From positions 1 through 34,672 of the forward strand of contig JACMMP010000231.1 of assembly GCA_014378995.1 (NCBI GenBank): a stretch of 34,672 nucleotides of DNA, given 5' to 3'. Origin of the DNA: Hyphomonadaceae bacterium. Lineage in GTDB: Bacteria; Pseudomonadota; Alphaproteobacteria; Caulobacterales; Aquidulcibacteraceae. Each line of letters opens with the position of its first letter. Position 1 is the stretch's first letter. Shown piece after piece: positions 17,323-25,669 of this stretch. A model generated the notes under the pieces. That model searched no databases. It worked only from the letters and a program-made list of their open reading frames with translations, and was not told the origin of the DNA. Position numbers and translations under genes: made by a program.

Positions 17323-18080
17323 TGAGCGCCAATCCGTTCAGCCTCGAAGGCAAAGGCGCAATTGTCACCGGCGGCAATGTTGGCCTCGGGCAAGCCATCG
17401 CCGTGGCGCTGGCGCAAGCGGGCGCGGACATTGTCTCGACCAGCCGCCGCCCGGCGGACGAAACTGGCGCGCAAGTGAAAGCGCTCGGCCGCAAGTTTCT
17501 CTCCATCGAAGCCGACCTCTCCTCCACCGCGCCCATCGCCGGCATCGTCGAGCGCACCGTCAGCGAGTTCGGCAGGATCGACATCCTCGTCAACAATGCG
17601 GGCATCATCCGCCGCAACGACAGCGTCGACTTCAGCGAGGAAGACTGGGACGCGGTGGTCGACACCAACCTCAAATGCGCGTTCTTCCTCGCGCAAGCCG
17701 CCGGCCGTCACATGATCGCGCAGGGCCGCGGCAAGATCGTCAACGTCGCCTCGATGCTCTCCTTCCAAGGCGGCATCCGCGTGCCCTCCTACACCGCCAG
17801 CAAAAGCGGCCTCGCCGGCATCACGCGGCTGCTCGCGTGCGAGTGGGCGGGCAAAGGCGTCAACGTCAACGCCATCGCGCCAGGCTACATGACCACCGAC
17901 AACACCGAAGCCTTGCGCGCCGACAAGGCCCGCAACGCACAAATTCTCGACCGCATCCCCGCCGGCCGCTGGGGCGACGCCTCGGACCTCGGCGGCGCGG
18001 CCGTGTTTCTGGCCAGCGCCGCGTCGGACTATGTGCACGGCGCGATTATTCCGGTCGACGGGGGCTGGCTCGCGCGATGA
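17322..18080 (+). CDS. kduD: 2-deoxy-D-gluconate 3-dehydrogenase / DK-II reductase, SDR family
   Basis: A classical short-chain dehydrogenase of 252 residues that interconverts 2,5-diketo-3-deoxygluconate and 2-keto-3-deoxygluconate (KDG). Visible features: the nucleotide loop TGGNVGLGQAIA at 16-27, NNAGIIRRND at about 87-96, the catalytic serine in NVASMLSFQGG, and YTASKSG with catalytic Tyr and Lys. The long stretches SMLSFQGGIRVPSYTASKSG and LDRIPAGRWG, and the ending VDGGWLAR, match Escherichia coli KduD as I remember it, which makes the assignment firmer than a generic SDR call. It is translationally coupled to the isomerase gene. Upstream donors are unsaturated uronates from pectin-, alginate- or glycosaminoglycan-type polymers. 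Confidence 0.92.
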   Translation: MSANPFSLEGKGAIVTGGNVGLGQAIAVALAQAGADIVSTSRRPADETGAQVKALGRKFLSIEADLSSTAPIAGIVERTVSEFGRIDILVNNAGIIRRNDSVDFSEEDWDAVVDTNLKCAFFLAQAAGRHMIAQGRGKIVNVASMLSFQGGIRVPSYTASKSGLAGITRLLACEWAGKGVNVNAIAPGYMTTDNTEALRADKARNAQILDRIPAGRWGDASDLGGAAVFLASAASDYVHGAIIPVDGGWLAR

Positions 18081-18100
18081 GCGCGGCGTAAGGAGCGTAC

Positions 18101-19099
18101 GTGGCGCGCATTCTATGCTTCGGCGAAATTCTGCTCCGGCTCTCGGCGCCGGCCCGCGAACTCATGCTGCAAACGCCGCGGCTCGAAAGCCATGTCGGCG
18201 GCGCGGAAGCGAACGTCGCCGTGTCGCTGGCGCGCTTTGGGCACCAAGTGCGCATGGCGAGCATCGTGCCAGACAATGCTCTCGGCCATCATGCGTTGAG
18301 TGAGTTGCGGCGGTGGGGCGTTGACGTCAGCGACGTCAAGTTCGGCGACGGCAGGATGGGGCTTTACTTCCTGACGCCCGGCGCAGGAAGCCGCCCCTCC
18401 GACGTGCTCTATGACCGCGCCGACTCTGCCTTTGCGCGGGCATCGCGCACCGCTATCAATTGGGATCAGGCGCCGGAAAATACCGATTGGCTACATGTCT
18501 CCGGCATCACCGCAGCAGTGAGCGAACAAGCGGCGGAAGCGGCCCTTATGGCGTTGCGCATCGGGCGCAGCGTCGGCGCGCGCACGTCGTTCGATGCGAA
18601 TTTCCGCGCTAAGCTCTGGGAAGCGCGCGGCGAAGATTCCGTGCCGGTGCTGCACGGACTTTTCTTCTACGCCATGCTGCTGTTTGCAGACGCACGTGAC
18701 ATCGCGCTCGTGACTGGTGAGCAACCGAAGAACGCGGAGGATGCAGCTCGCATCGCGTTCGAACGCTATCCCCACCTCAGCATATTGGCTTCCACAGAGC
18801 GCAAAGTGGTCAGCGCTGATCACCACGAACTGACAGCGCTGTTGTTCACCAAGGACGGCGGAGCCTACCGCTCGCGCACGCACACGCTTCGCGGCATTGT
18901 CGATCGCATTGGCGGCGGCGACGCCTTCGCCGCTGGCGTTATTCATGGCCTCTGGAACGAAATGAGCTTCCAGGAGATCGCAGATTTTGCGCTCGCCGCC
19001 GCGTGCCTCAAGCACTACATTCCCGGCGACTTCAATCTTTCCACGGTGGCCGACGTGAACTTCTATCTTTCCGATTCCGGTTCGGACGTGCGCCGGTGA
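18101..19099 (+). CDS. kdgK: 2-keto-3-deoxygluconate kinase, PfkB family
   Basis: Phosphorylates KDG to KDPG with ATP. It has 332 residues and starts at GTG with TAAGGAG 5 bases upstream. PfkB features: the N-terminal FGEILLRLS, the substrate-binding GGAEANVAVSLARFG at 33-47, FDANFRAKLW at about 164-173, and the catalytic anion-hole motif GGGDAFAAG with Asp274. The FDANFR element and neighbourhood favour KDG over fructose or ribose as the substrate. It lies 20 bp after kduD, and its stop overlaps the eda start (GTGA). Confidence 0.93.
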   Translation: MARILCFGEILLRLSAPARELMLQTPRLESHVGGAEANVAVSLARFGHQVRMASIVPDNALGHHALSELRRWGVDVSDVKFGDGRMGLYFLTPGAGSRPSDVLYDRADSAFARASRTAINWDQAPENTDWLHVSGITAAVSEQAAEAALMALRIGRSVGARTSFDANFRAKLWEARGEDSVPVLHGLFFYAMLLFADARDIALVTGEQPKNAEDAARIAFERYPHLSILASTERKVVSADHHELTALLFTKDGGAYRSRTHTLRGIVDRIGGGDAFAAGVIHGLWNEMSFQEIADFALAAACLKHYIPGDFNLSTVADVNFYLSDSGSDVRR

Positions 19100-19728
19100 G
19101 CGAGCCGCTTCAGCCGGAAGATGTGCTGCGGCTGTCGCCGGTGATGCCCGTTGTCGTCATCGATGACGCCGCGCACGCCGTGCCGCTGGCCCGCGCGCTG
19201 CTCGCGGGCGGCGTCAAGACGATCGAGGTCACGCTGCGCACGGCCGCGGCGCTGGATGCCATCGGCGCCATCGCCGCGGAGGCGCCGGAGATGATCGTCG
19301 GCGCCGGCACAGTGCTGACGGCGGACGATCTCACCGCCGCGATCGCAGCGGGCGCAAAATACGCGCTCTCGCCGGGCGCCACGACAAAGCTGATGAAAGC
19401 CGCGCACAAGGCTGCGATCCCCTTCATCCCCGGCGTTGCAACGGCGAGTGAAGTGCAACGCGGCATCGAGCGAGGCTTTCGCTGCTTCAAGTTTTTCCCG
19501 GCCGAACAACTCGGCGGCGTCAGCGCGCTGAAAGCGCTCGCGGGTCCATTCCCCAGCATCCGCTTCTGCCCCACCGGTTCGATCACAGCGGAAAAAGCAC
19601 CGGATTATCTCGCGCTCGACAACGTGTTGTGCGTCGGCGGCTCATGGATCGCGCCGGCCGAAAAGATACACGCCGGCGATTGGGCGACGATTGAAAGCGC
19701 CGCACGGCAAGCGGCGGCGCTGCGCTAA
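19096..19728 (+). CDS. eda: KDPG (2-keto-3-deoxy-6-phosphogluconate) aldolase
   Basis: Cleaves KDPG to pyruvate and glyceraldehyde-3-phosphate. It has 210 residues from the GTG that overlaps the kdgK stop. The frame stays open upstream, but that part lies within kdgK. Active-site residues are visible: Glu44 in KTIEVTLRT and the Schiff-base Lys132 in CFKFFPAEQLGG. VGAGTVLT at 68-75, FIPGVAT and FCPTGSI are the phosphate-binding motifs. This one enzyme would serve both the zwf-edd branch and the uronate branch. It is last in its run, and an inverted repeat follows that may end transcription. Confidence 0.96.
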   Translation: MSEPLQPEDVLRLSPVMPVVVIDDAAHAVPLARALLAGGVKTIEVTLRTAAALDAIGAIAAEAPEMIVGAGTVLTADDLTAAIAAGAKYALSPGATTKLMKAAHKAAIPFIPGVATASEVQRGIERGFRCFKFFPAEQLGGVSALKALAGPFPSIRFCPTGSITAEKAPDYLALDNVLCVGGSWIAPAEKIHAGDWATIESAARQAAALR

Positions 19729-19736
19729 CGATGCCG

Positions 19737-19812
19737 CCTTCGACAGGCTCAGGCTGACGCTGGTGGGTTAGCCTCGACAGTTTAAGTCGCGTCACCCTAA
19801 GCTTGTCGAAGG
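19737..19812. repeat. Inverted repeat with CCTTCGACA-type arms between eda and puuB
   Basis: Imperfect 23-bp arms (CCTTCGACAGGCTCAGG and the complement of AAGCTTGTCGAAGG, both continuing to TGACG) flank a 30-bp centre. It occupies most of the gap between two convergent genes. The CCTTCGACARGCTCAGG sequence is a dispersed repeat I know from many proteobacterial genomes. It could act as a two-way terminator. Confidence 0.75.
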
Positions 19813-19841
19813 GCGGCGCGCTGCACAGGTTTCGCCCTAGC

Positions 19842-21119
19842 TCACAACCGGTCGCGCAGCGCGTACCAGAGCATGCCGAGCACGTGCAGCGGTGAGCGCA
19901 ACGCCGCGCCGCCGGGAAATTCTGGTGGCGCGAGGCTTGCCAGAACATCGAAACGCTCCGCCGTTCCAGACATCGCTTCAGTGAGCACCTTGCCCACGAG
20001 CGCCGGCAGCAGCACGCCCTGCCCGGAATAGCCGTGCGCGAAAAAGAGATCGCCGAGCCTGCCGATATGCGGCATGCGCGTCATGGTGATCGATACCAGC
20101 CCGCCCCAGGCGTAAGCGATCCGCGCTGGCTCGAGCTGCGGGAAAATCCCCAACAAGTGCTTGCGCACAAACGTTTCGATGTCCGCGGGCGGCGACGGCG
20201 TGTAGCGCTCGCCGCCGCCGAAGATGAGCCGGCCATCCGCGCCGATGCGGAAATAATTGACGACAAAGCGGCTGTCGCTCACCGCGAGCTGATCGGCGAT
20301 GACGCTATCGGGCGCCGCCAACGGCTCGGTCGCGACAAGATAATTCGCCACCGGCATGATGCGTCCGGCGATGCGCGGCTCGAGGCCCTCCAGCAAAGCG
20401 TCGCACGCCAGCACGCCGTAACGCGCGCGCACAGCTCCCCCTTTCGTGTGCGCGACAACGCCCGCTATGGTTTTCACTTTGGTGACGCGCGCGTTTTCGT
20501 AAAGACGCACCCCCGCCGCCCGCGCGGCTCCCGCCAGGCCCAGCGCATAGTTCAGCGGGTGCAAATGCCCGCCGCACGAGTCGAGCAGCCCGCCATGAAA
20601 ATCCGGCGCCGCCACCTTCGCGCGCGCTTCCTCTGCGCTGAGCACGCGAGCGTGCGGGTAATCCATGACGTCGGCGAGCGTCGCCGCTTCCTCAGCCATC
20701 CAGCGCGTGTCCGCCCGCTTTGCCGCGAGCGTCAGGTGGCCGTTCACATGCAGGTCGCATGGGATGGCGTGCTGGGCGATCCGGTTGATCGTCAGCGTGC
20801 GCGCTTCCAGCGCGAGCTCGAACAGCTTGCGCGCCTCGTGCTTGCCGTAGCGCGCGATCAGCTCGCTCGCGCCTTTGCGCCAACCCGGGATGATCTGGCC
20901 GCCATTGCGCCCCGACGCGCCCCAGCCGATGCGTCCCGCTTCAAGCAGCGCTACGGAAAAGCCCCGCTCCGCCGCGTTTAGCGCCGCATGCAAGCCCGTG
21001 TAGCCCCCGCCAATAACCACGACGTCGGCGTTTACTTCGCCTTCAAGCCTAGGCGCAGGCGCAAATGGAGCGGCGGTCGCGACATAGTACGACCGTTCCA
21101 TGCCGAGGCCGTCATTCAT
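19842..21119 (-). CDS. puuB: FAD-dependent oxidoreductase, gamma-glutamylputrescine oxidase type
   Basis: A DAO/DadA-family flavoprotein of 425 residues. The FAD-binding motif ADVVVIGGGYTGLHAALNAAE is at 31-51 and is followed by WGASGRNGGQIIPGW, typical of PuuB/OrdL-like enzymes. C-terminal FAD contacts appear in YAWGGLVSITMTRMPHIG and HGYSGQGV. PuuB oxidises gamma-glutamylputrescine to the aldehyde, releasing ammonia and hydrogen peroxide. Other amine or amino-acid substrates are possible on sequence alone. Its position 11 bp after puuA on the same strand supports the polyamine role. An in-frame ATG six codons downstream is an alternative start. Confidence 0.88.
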   Translation of the reverse strand: MNDGLGMERSYYVATAAPFAPAPRLEGEVNADVVVIGGGYTGLHAALNAAERGFSVALLEAGRIGWGASGRNGGQIIPGWRKGASELIARYGKHEARKLFELALEARTLTINRIAQHAIPCDLHVNGHLTLAAKRADTRWMAEEAATLADVMDYPHARVLSAEEARAKVAAPDFHGGLLDSCGGHLHPLNYALGLAGAARAAGVRLYENARVTKVKTIAGVVAHTKGGAVRARYGVLACDALLEGLEPRIAGRIMPVANYLVATEPLAAPDSVIADQLAVSDSRFVVNYFRIGADGRLIFGGGERYTPSPPADIETFVRKHLLGIFPQLEPARIAYAWGGLVSITMTRMPHIGRLGDLFFAHGYSGQGVLLPALVGKVLTEAMSGTAERFDVLASLAPPEFPGGAALRSPLHVLGMLWYALRDRL

Positions 21120-21130
21120 CGAAGCTCACT

Positions 21131-22495
21131 TCAGACCTTGAGCAACAGGTGGTCGCGTTCCCACGAACTGATCACGCCTTCGAAATTGCCAAGTTCGTGG
21201 TCTTTGATCATCTCGAACGCGTTGCAAAAATGCGCGCCGAGCAGCTCGATCACCGGCTTGCATTCCTTAAATCGGTCCAAGCCTTCGCGCAGCGTGCGTG
21301 GCAGCGTGCGCTTCCATTTGTACGCGCTGCCCTGCACCATCTCCGCCGGCGCAATCTTATCGCGCATGCCGATATAGCCGCACACCAGCACGGCGGCGAT
21401 CGCGAGATAGGGATTGGCGTCGGCGCCAGGCAGCCGGTTCTCGATGCGCCGGTTCGACGGATGCGAGATCGGCACCCGCAGCCCGCACGAGCGATTGTCG
21501 TAGCCCCATTGCACGTTCACCGGCGCCGAAAAATCGGGGCGCATGCGGCGGAAGGAATTCACGTTCGGCGCGAACAGGGGCGTCACATCGCCCAAATATC
21601 TCTGCAGCCCGCCGACGAAATGCCTGAACATATCGGTATTGCCGTCACCGCCATCCCCTGGCTCGGCGCCGAAAAGATTGACACCTTTTTTGACATCGAC
21701 CAGCGAGATGTGGAGATGCATCGCGCTGCCGGGCTGGTTCTCCATCGGCTTGGCCATAAACGTTGCGTAGACGCCGTGCTTCAGCGCCACCTGGCGGACG
21801 ATGCGCTTGAACACGAGCACCTGATCCGAAACGTGCACCGGATCGCCATGATTGAAATTGATCTCAAGCTGCGCCGTGCCGCTCTCGTGGATCATCGTAT
21901 CGAGATGGAGCGACGCAGCTTCAGCGTGCTCGTAAATCGTCTCGATAATATCCTCGTATTCCGTGATGGCTTCGAGGCCGTACGGCTGCGGCGAAGTCTC
22001 CGAACGTCCCGAACGGCCGGCCGGCGGCATCAACGGCAGGTCCGGATCGGTGTTGACTTGCGTCAGGTAAAACTCGAGTTCAGGCGCCACGACCGGGCGC
22101 ACGCCCATCGCTTCGTAAAGCTGCAGCACTTTCTTCAGCACGTAGCGCGGCGCGATATCAAAGGGCTCGCCGCTAGTATGGTACGCATCCGCGAACACGA
22201 ACGCGGTGGGCGTCTTGTATCCTGGCGCCACGCAAATGGTTTCCAGCTCCGGGCGCAGCACGACGTCGGGATCCTGCATCGACAACGCCTCGTCCGCGTC
22301 GTCGGCGTATTCACCCGTCACCGTCAGCAGATAAATGCTCGACGGGATGCGCAGCGAGCCGTCGCGCTCGCTTTGCAGAAATTTCTGCGCCGGAAACACC
22401 TTGCCGCGAATGACGCCATTCAAATCCGGAACCAGGCATTCGATCTCGCCGATGCCCCGTTCCTTGATCCAGCTTGCGAAAGTCTTATCTGCCAT
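21131..22495 (-). CDS. puuA: Glutamine-synthetase-family gamma-glutamylputrescine synthetase
   Basis: A 454-residue ATP-dependent ligase of the GS-like group that joins glutamate to putrescine, the first step of the Puu pathway. Visible GS signatures: PELEFYL at about 137-143, the ESGTAQLEINFNH segment, FMAKP followed by GSAMHLHIS, NSFRRM, and WGYDNRSCGLRVP with SNRRIENRLPGADANPYLA. Length and the missing N-terminal beta-grasp extension fit PuuA rather than GlnA. It is transcribed divergently from a GntR regulator across a 296-bp gap and leads into puuB. A second paralogue lies at 30125. Confidence 0.9.
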   Translation of the reverse strand: MADKTFASWIKERGIGEIECLVPDLNGVIRGKVFPAQKFLQSERDGSLRIPSSIYLLTVTGEYADDADEALSMQDPDVVLRPELETICVAPGYKTPTAFVFADAYHTSGEPFDIAPRYVLKKVLQLYEAMGVRPVVAPELEFYLTQVNTDPDLPLMPPAGRSGRSETSPQPYGLEAITEYEDIIETIYEHAEAASLHLDTMIHESGTAQLEINFNHGDPVHVSDQVLVFKRIVRQVALKHGVYATFMAKPMENQPGSAMHLHISLVDVKKGVNLFGAEPGDGGDGNTDMFRHFVGGLQRYLGDVTPLFAPNVNSFRRMRPDFSAPVNVQWGYDNRSCGLRVPISHPSNRRIENRLPGADANPYLAIAAVLVCGYIGMRDKIAPAEMVQGSAYKWKRTLPRTLREGLDRFKECKPVIELLGAHFCNAFEMIKDHELGNFEGVISSWERDHLLLKV

Positions 22496-22526
22496 GACAC
22501 ACCGTTAGACGCACAAACTCACGCCG

Positions 22527-22543
22527 CGCGCCATTCTGGCGCG
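22527..22543. promoter_or_regulatory. Perfect 7-bp palindrome upstream of puuA, possible operator
   Basis: CGCGCCATTCTGGCGCG is fully symmetric around TTC. GntR/FCD regulators bind short palindromes, and this one lies between the puuA start and the divergent regulator gene. It does not resemble the FadR-type TGGTnnnACCA consensus, so the link is only positional. Confidence 0.25.
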
Positions 22544-22671
22544 GCCAACCGCGAATGATTGTCGTCGTTCAAACAAGCGCGGCGCTAAGCGAATGCAGCG
22601 CGAAGTAGACGCCGCCTGCGAGCCGCGCCCATTCGCCTTCGTATGAAGGCCGCGGGGGCGCATAAATCACC

Positions 22672-22699
22672 TGATGCGGCATAATGTGCTTTCGCATCA
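22672..22699. promoter_or_regulatory. Spaced inverted repeat TGATGCG/CGCATCA near the GntR gene
   Basis: Perfect 7-bp half-sites are separated by 14 bp, which puts their centres about two helical turns apart. It lies about 93 bp before the regulator's start codon. It could be a dimer binding site or chance symmetry. Confidence 0.2.
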
Positions 22700-22791
22700 T
22701 GGCTAGTCAAGCCGAGCGGCCTCGAAGGCGAGCTGTGCAAGCCGTCGATTTCAGCTGGCGGGTGGCGCACTTTCCCTTAGGGTCCCGCGCC

Positions 22792-23463
22792 ATGATCAAG
22801 GACGACGCCGAGGAAGGCCTCAACACCGCCGTTTACAATGAATTGCGCACGCGCCTCGTGACCGGACGCATGTCGCCCGGCCACGAGCTGTCCACGCGCT
22901 CGATCGCGGCGGAACTCGGCGTCAGCCAGACGCCTGTCCGCGATGCGCTGTCGCGTCTCTCGGCCGAGGGAGCGGTGTCCATCCGCTCTAAACGCCGCGT
23001 CCGCGTGCCTGCGATGACCCCAGAACGGTTCGACGATTTGCTGCGCTGCCGGCTGATGCTGGAACCGGAAGCCGCGGCATTGGCGCTGCCCCGCCTCGAC
23101 GCCGCGCACATGCGCCTGCTGCGCGAGATCGACGCCAAGCTCGACGCCGCAATCTTGAGCGGCGACGCCGACGCATACATGCAAAGCAATCACGCCTTCC
23201 ACTTCACGCTTTACCGCGCGCAGAGCCGGCAGACGCTGCTGCAACTCATCGAAACGCTCTGGCTGCAGTTCGGCCCGTTCATGCGCCTGGTGTATGGGCG
23301 CGCCAGCAACGCTCATCTACACGACCATCACCAGACGGCAATCGCGGCCATTAAAGCAGGTGACGCGGAAGCGCTGCGCGCCGCCATCGCCGCCGACATT
23401 AGCGACGGCATGGGCCTAATCGCCCGCACCGGGCTGATGAGCGACGATACGCTAAGCGTCTAG
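22792..23463 (+). CDS. GntR-family (FadR/FCD subgroup) transcriptional regulator
   Basis: A 223-residue regulator with an N-terminal winged helix at about 8-72 (NTAVYNELRTRLVTGRMSPGHELSTRSIAAELGVSQTPVRDALSRLSAEG). The C-terminal FCD ligand domain shows the putative metal-binding pattern: an arginine/glutamate helix (LRCRLMLEPEAAALA), NHAFHFTLYRA and HDHHQTAIAAI. The start chosen fits the family N-terminus; a longer open frame upstream adds unrelated arginine-rich sequence. Its position between puuA-puuB and the spuC-puuD-pot genes makes polyamine-responsive control of both runs likely. The ligand is not visible in the sequence. It converges on spuC with a single base between the two stops. 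Confidence 0.9.
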   Translation: MIKDDAEEGLNTAVYNELRTRLVTGRMSPGHELSTRSIAAELGVSQTPVRDALSRLSAEGAVSIRSKRRVRVPAMTPERFDDLLRCRLMLEPEAAALALPRLDAAHMRLLREIDAKLDAAILSGDADAYMQSNHAFHFTLYRAQSRQTLLQLIETLWLQFGPFMRLVYGRASNAHLHDHHQTAIAAIKAGDAEALRAAIAADISDGMGLIARTGLMSDDTLSV

Positions 23464-23464
23464 A

Positions 23465-24871
23465 TCAGCCCAGCCCGCCGGCATCGTCCGCCGGCAGCGC
23501 GCGCAACACCGGCTCCGCCTCGCGCAGCGAACGCGCAATGATATCGATCATGCGGTCGATCTCCGCATGCGTGATGATGAGCGGCGGGCACATCACGATC
23601 GAATCGCGGATGCCGCGCACCATCAGCCCGTTCTTGATGCAGGCGTCGCGCACCACCGGGCCGGCTTTGCCTTCCTTACCCGTGAAGCGCTTGTTCGTGC
23701 CTTTCTCCGCCACGATCTCGACCGCGCCGATCAAGCCAAGCGAACGCACTTCGCCCACCAGCGGATCGTCGCCGAGACGTTTCAAGGCTTCCACGAAATA
23801 TGGGCCGACCTCGGTCTTCACCCGCTCGACCAAGCCTTCGCGCTCGATGATCTCGATGTTCGCCAGCGCCACCGCGGCCGACACCGGATGCCCCGAATAC
23901 GTGTAGCCGTGCACGAACTCCCCGCCCTTCTCGCGCAGCACTTCGACAAGCGCATGCGACACCCCGACGGCGGAGATCGGCAGATAACCCGAAGATAAGC
24001 CCTTCGCCATGGCGACGAGATCGGGCGTCACCCCGAAGTGCTGGAAGCCAAACCACGAGCCGAGGCGGCCAAAGCCGCAAATGACTTCATCGCTCACCAG
24101 CAAGATGCCGTACTTCTTGCAGATCGCGTCGACGCGCTTCCAATAGCCCTTCGGCGGCAGGATAACGCCGCCCGCGCCCTGCACCGGCTCGCCGATAAAC
24201 GCTGCGACGTTCTCTGGGCCGACGTGCAGGATGCGGTCTTCGATCTCCTGCGCCGCGCGCTTGGCGAACGCTTCTTCGTCCTCGCCGAAGCCCTCGTTGA
24301 ACTGATAGGGCTGCATCACGTGCTCGACGCCGGGGATCGGCAGTCCGCCCATATTGTGCATGTGCTTCATGCCGCCGAGGCTGGCGCCTGCAACGGTGGA
24401 GCCGTGATAGGCGTTCCACCTGCTGATGAAGATCGTGCGGCTCGGTTCGCCCTTGGCTCGCCAATAATGACGCACCATGCGCATCACCGTATCGTTCGCC
24501 TCCGAGCCCGATGAGTTGAAGAACACGTGCTGAAGATCGCCGCCGAGCTTCTCCGCAAGCTTGGCCGCGAGCATCACTGTCGGGGGCGTCACCGTCTTGA
24601 AGAAGGTGTTGTAGAACGGCAGCTCCTGCATCTGCTCGGCCGCGGCGCGCACCAGCTCGGCCCGCCCGTAGCCGACATTCACGCACCAGAGCCCCGCCAT
24701 GCCGTCGAGAATCGCCGCGCCGTCGCCGTCATAAATGGTGCATCCTTCCGCGCGCGTGATGATGCGGCTGCCGCCAAGCTTTTGCAGCTCGCCGTAATTG
24801 GCTTGCGCGGGCAAATGGTGCGCGAGGTCGAGGCGGCGAAGTTCGGGAATGTCGTAATTGCGGGGGGGCAT
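23465..24871 (-). CDS. spuC: Class-III aminotransferase, putrescine-pyruvate aminotransferase type
   Basis: A PLP enzyme of 468 residues. Features: GMAGLWCVNVGYGR at 57-70, FFNSSGSEANDT at 117-128, AYHGSTVAGASLGG at 154-167, GEPVQGAGGVILPP at 227-240, Asp261 in SDEVICGFGR, and PLP-lysine Lys290 in MAKGLSSGYLP. The N-terminus and the Y-H-G-S segments match the omega-aminotransferases annotated SpuC, which move the amino group of putrescine (or the Puu-pathway amine) to pyruvate. Related enzymes use beta-alanine or other omega-amines, so the exact substrate is inferred from the neighbours (puuD, the pot genes). It is last in the minus-strand run potD to spuC, 39 bp after puuD. Confidence 0.88.
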   Translation of the reverse strand: MPPRNYDIPELRRLDLAHHLPAQANYGELQKLGGSRIITRAEGCTIYDGDGAAILDGMAGLWCVNVGYGRAELVRAAAEQMQELPFYNTFFKTVTPPTVMLAAKLAEKLGGDLQHVFFNSSGSEANDTVMRMVRHYWRAKGEPSRTIFISRWNAYHGSTVAGASLGGMKHMHNMGGLPIPGVEHVMQPYQFNEGFGEDEEAFAKRAAQEIEDRILHVGPENVAAFIGEPVQGAGGVILPPKGYWKRVDAICKKYGILLVSDEVICGFGRLGSWFGFQHFGVTPDLVAMAKGLSSGYLPISAVGVSHALVEVLREKGGEFVHGYTYSGHPVSAAVALANIEIIEREGLVERVKTEVGPYFVEALKRLGDDPLVGEVRSLGLIGAVEIVAEKGTNKRFTGKEGKAGPVVRDACIKNGLMVRGIRDSIVMCPPLIITHAEIDRMIDIIARSLREAEPVLRALPADDAGGLG

Positions 24872-24903
24872 TGGTCTTCTTCCCTAAGTCTATTTGTTTT
24901 GCG

Positions 24904-24919
24904 TCGCGCTTTAGCGCGA
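24904..24919. other. Short perfect palindrome over the puuD stop codon
   Basis: TCGCGCT and AGCGCGA flank two bases, and the puuD stop codon starts in the loop. It could form a small hairpin in the puuD-spuC gap. No T-run follows on the minus strand, so it is not a normal terminator. Confidence 0.4.
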
Positions 24920-25669
24920 GACGAGCGGTTCGCGGCGCAGAGCTCGGCCCAAAAGCTTAAAGAAGGTTTGGCTTTCGGGGTTTTCGTGCGCTTTCCATTC
25001 CGGATGCCACTGCACCGCAAGCACCGGCGCGCCGTTCACCTCGGCGGAAATTGCTTCGATCACGCCATCGGGCGCCGTGGCTTCGACTTGAAGGCCGGCG
25101 CCGAGCTTATCGACGCCTTGATAGTGCACGCTGACGACATCGATCTTCTCCTTGTCGTAAGCGCGCTTCAGCCAGCCGCCCTCTTTCAGCGTCACCGGAT
25201 GGATGTGCTCGAAATACTCGGAGAAACTTTTATCGCTCGGCGCGTGGTGCGCGATCAGCTCGGCATTGTCGGCCATGTCACGACGCAGCGTGCCGCCGAA
25301 CGCGACGTTCAGCTCCTGGAAGCCGCGGCAAATGCCGAACACCGGCTTACCGAGGTCCAGCATTGCGTCGATCAAATGCGCCGTCATATCGTCCCGGCCC
25401 GGATCGAACGGGCCCGGCGCGTCATCGACGATCGCGCCATAGCGCTTGGGATCGAGGTTCGACGGCGTGCCCGTGAGCAGCAGGCCATCGAGCCGCGGCG
25501 CCACTTCCTTGGCGTGCATCAGCTCCGGCATCGCCGGCACCAGCAAAGCCGCGGCGTCGGCATACGTCAGCGCCGAAGCGAGATAGCGCGTCATCACCGC
25601 CTGCGCAGATTGGCGCTCCACGTCGCGATTGCAGGCGATGACGCCAAGGACAGGACGCGCGGCGCTCAC
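24911..25669 (-). CDS. puuD: Gamma-glutamyl-GABA hydrolase (class I glutamine amidotransferase-like)
   Basis: Hydrolyses gamma-glutamyl-gamma-aminobutyrate to glutamate and GABA, the last Puu step. It has 252 residues from a GTG that overlaps the potA stop as GTGA. An upstream TTG would extend it into potA and lacks support. The catalytic triad is visible: Cys114 in GKPVFGICRGFQELNVAFGG, His222 and Glu224 in AVQWHPEW. The HYQGVDKLG segment is typical of peptidase C26/PuuD proteins. It is cytoplasmic. Location directly downstream of the polyamine transporter genes supports the assignment. Confidence 0.93.
   Translation of the reverse strand: MSAARPVLGVIACNRDVERQSAQAVMTRYLASALTYADAAALLVPAMPELMHAKEVAPRLDGLLLTGTPSNLDPKRYGAIVDDAPGPFDPGRDDMTAHLIDAMLDLGKPVFGICRGFQELNVAFGGTLRRDMADNAELIAHHAPSDKSFSEYFEHIHPVTLKEGGWLKRAYDKEKIDVVSVHYQGVDKLGAGLQVEATAPDGVIEAISAEVNGAPVLAVQWHPEWKAHENPESQTFFKLLGRALRREPLVSR

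Larger units (their letters stand above)
22496..22791. other. Divergent intergenic region between puuA and the GntR gene
   Basis: No credible gene is seen here. It should carry both promoters. Two symmetric sites stand out: CGCGCCA-TTC-TGGCGCG about 32 bp from the puuA start, and TGATGCG/CGCATCA with a 14-bp spacer nearer the regulator. Reading frames entering from the regulator side lack family sequence. Confidence 0.6.

Noticed and set aside
21065-22558. A 497-codon open frame opposite puuA
   Set aside because: It is antisense to a convincing glutamine-synthetase-family gene, and its translation has the R/H-rich composition of a shadow frame.
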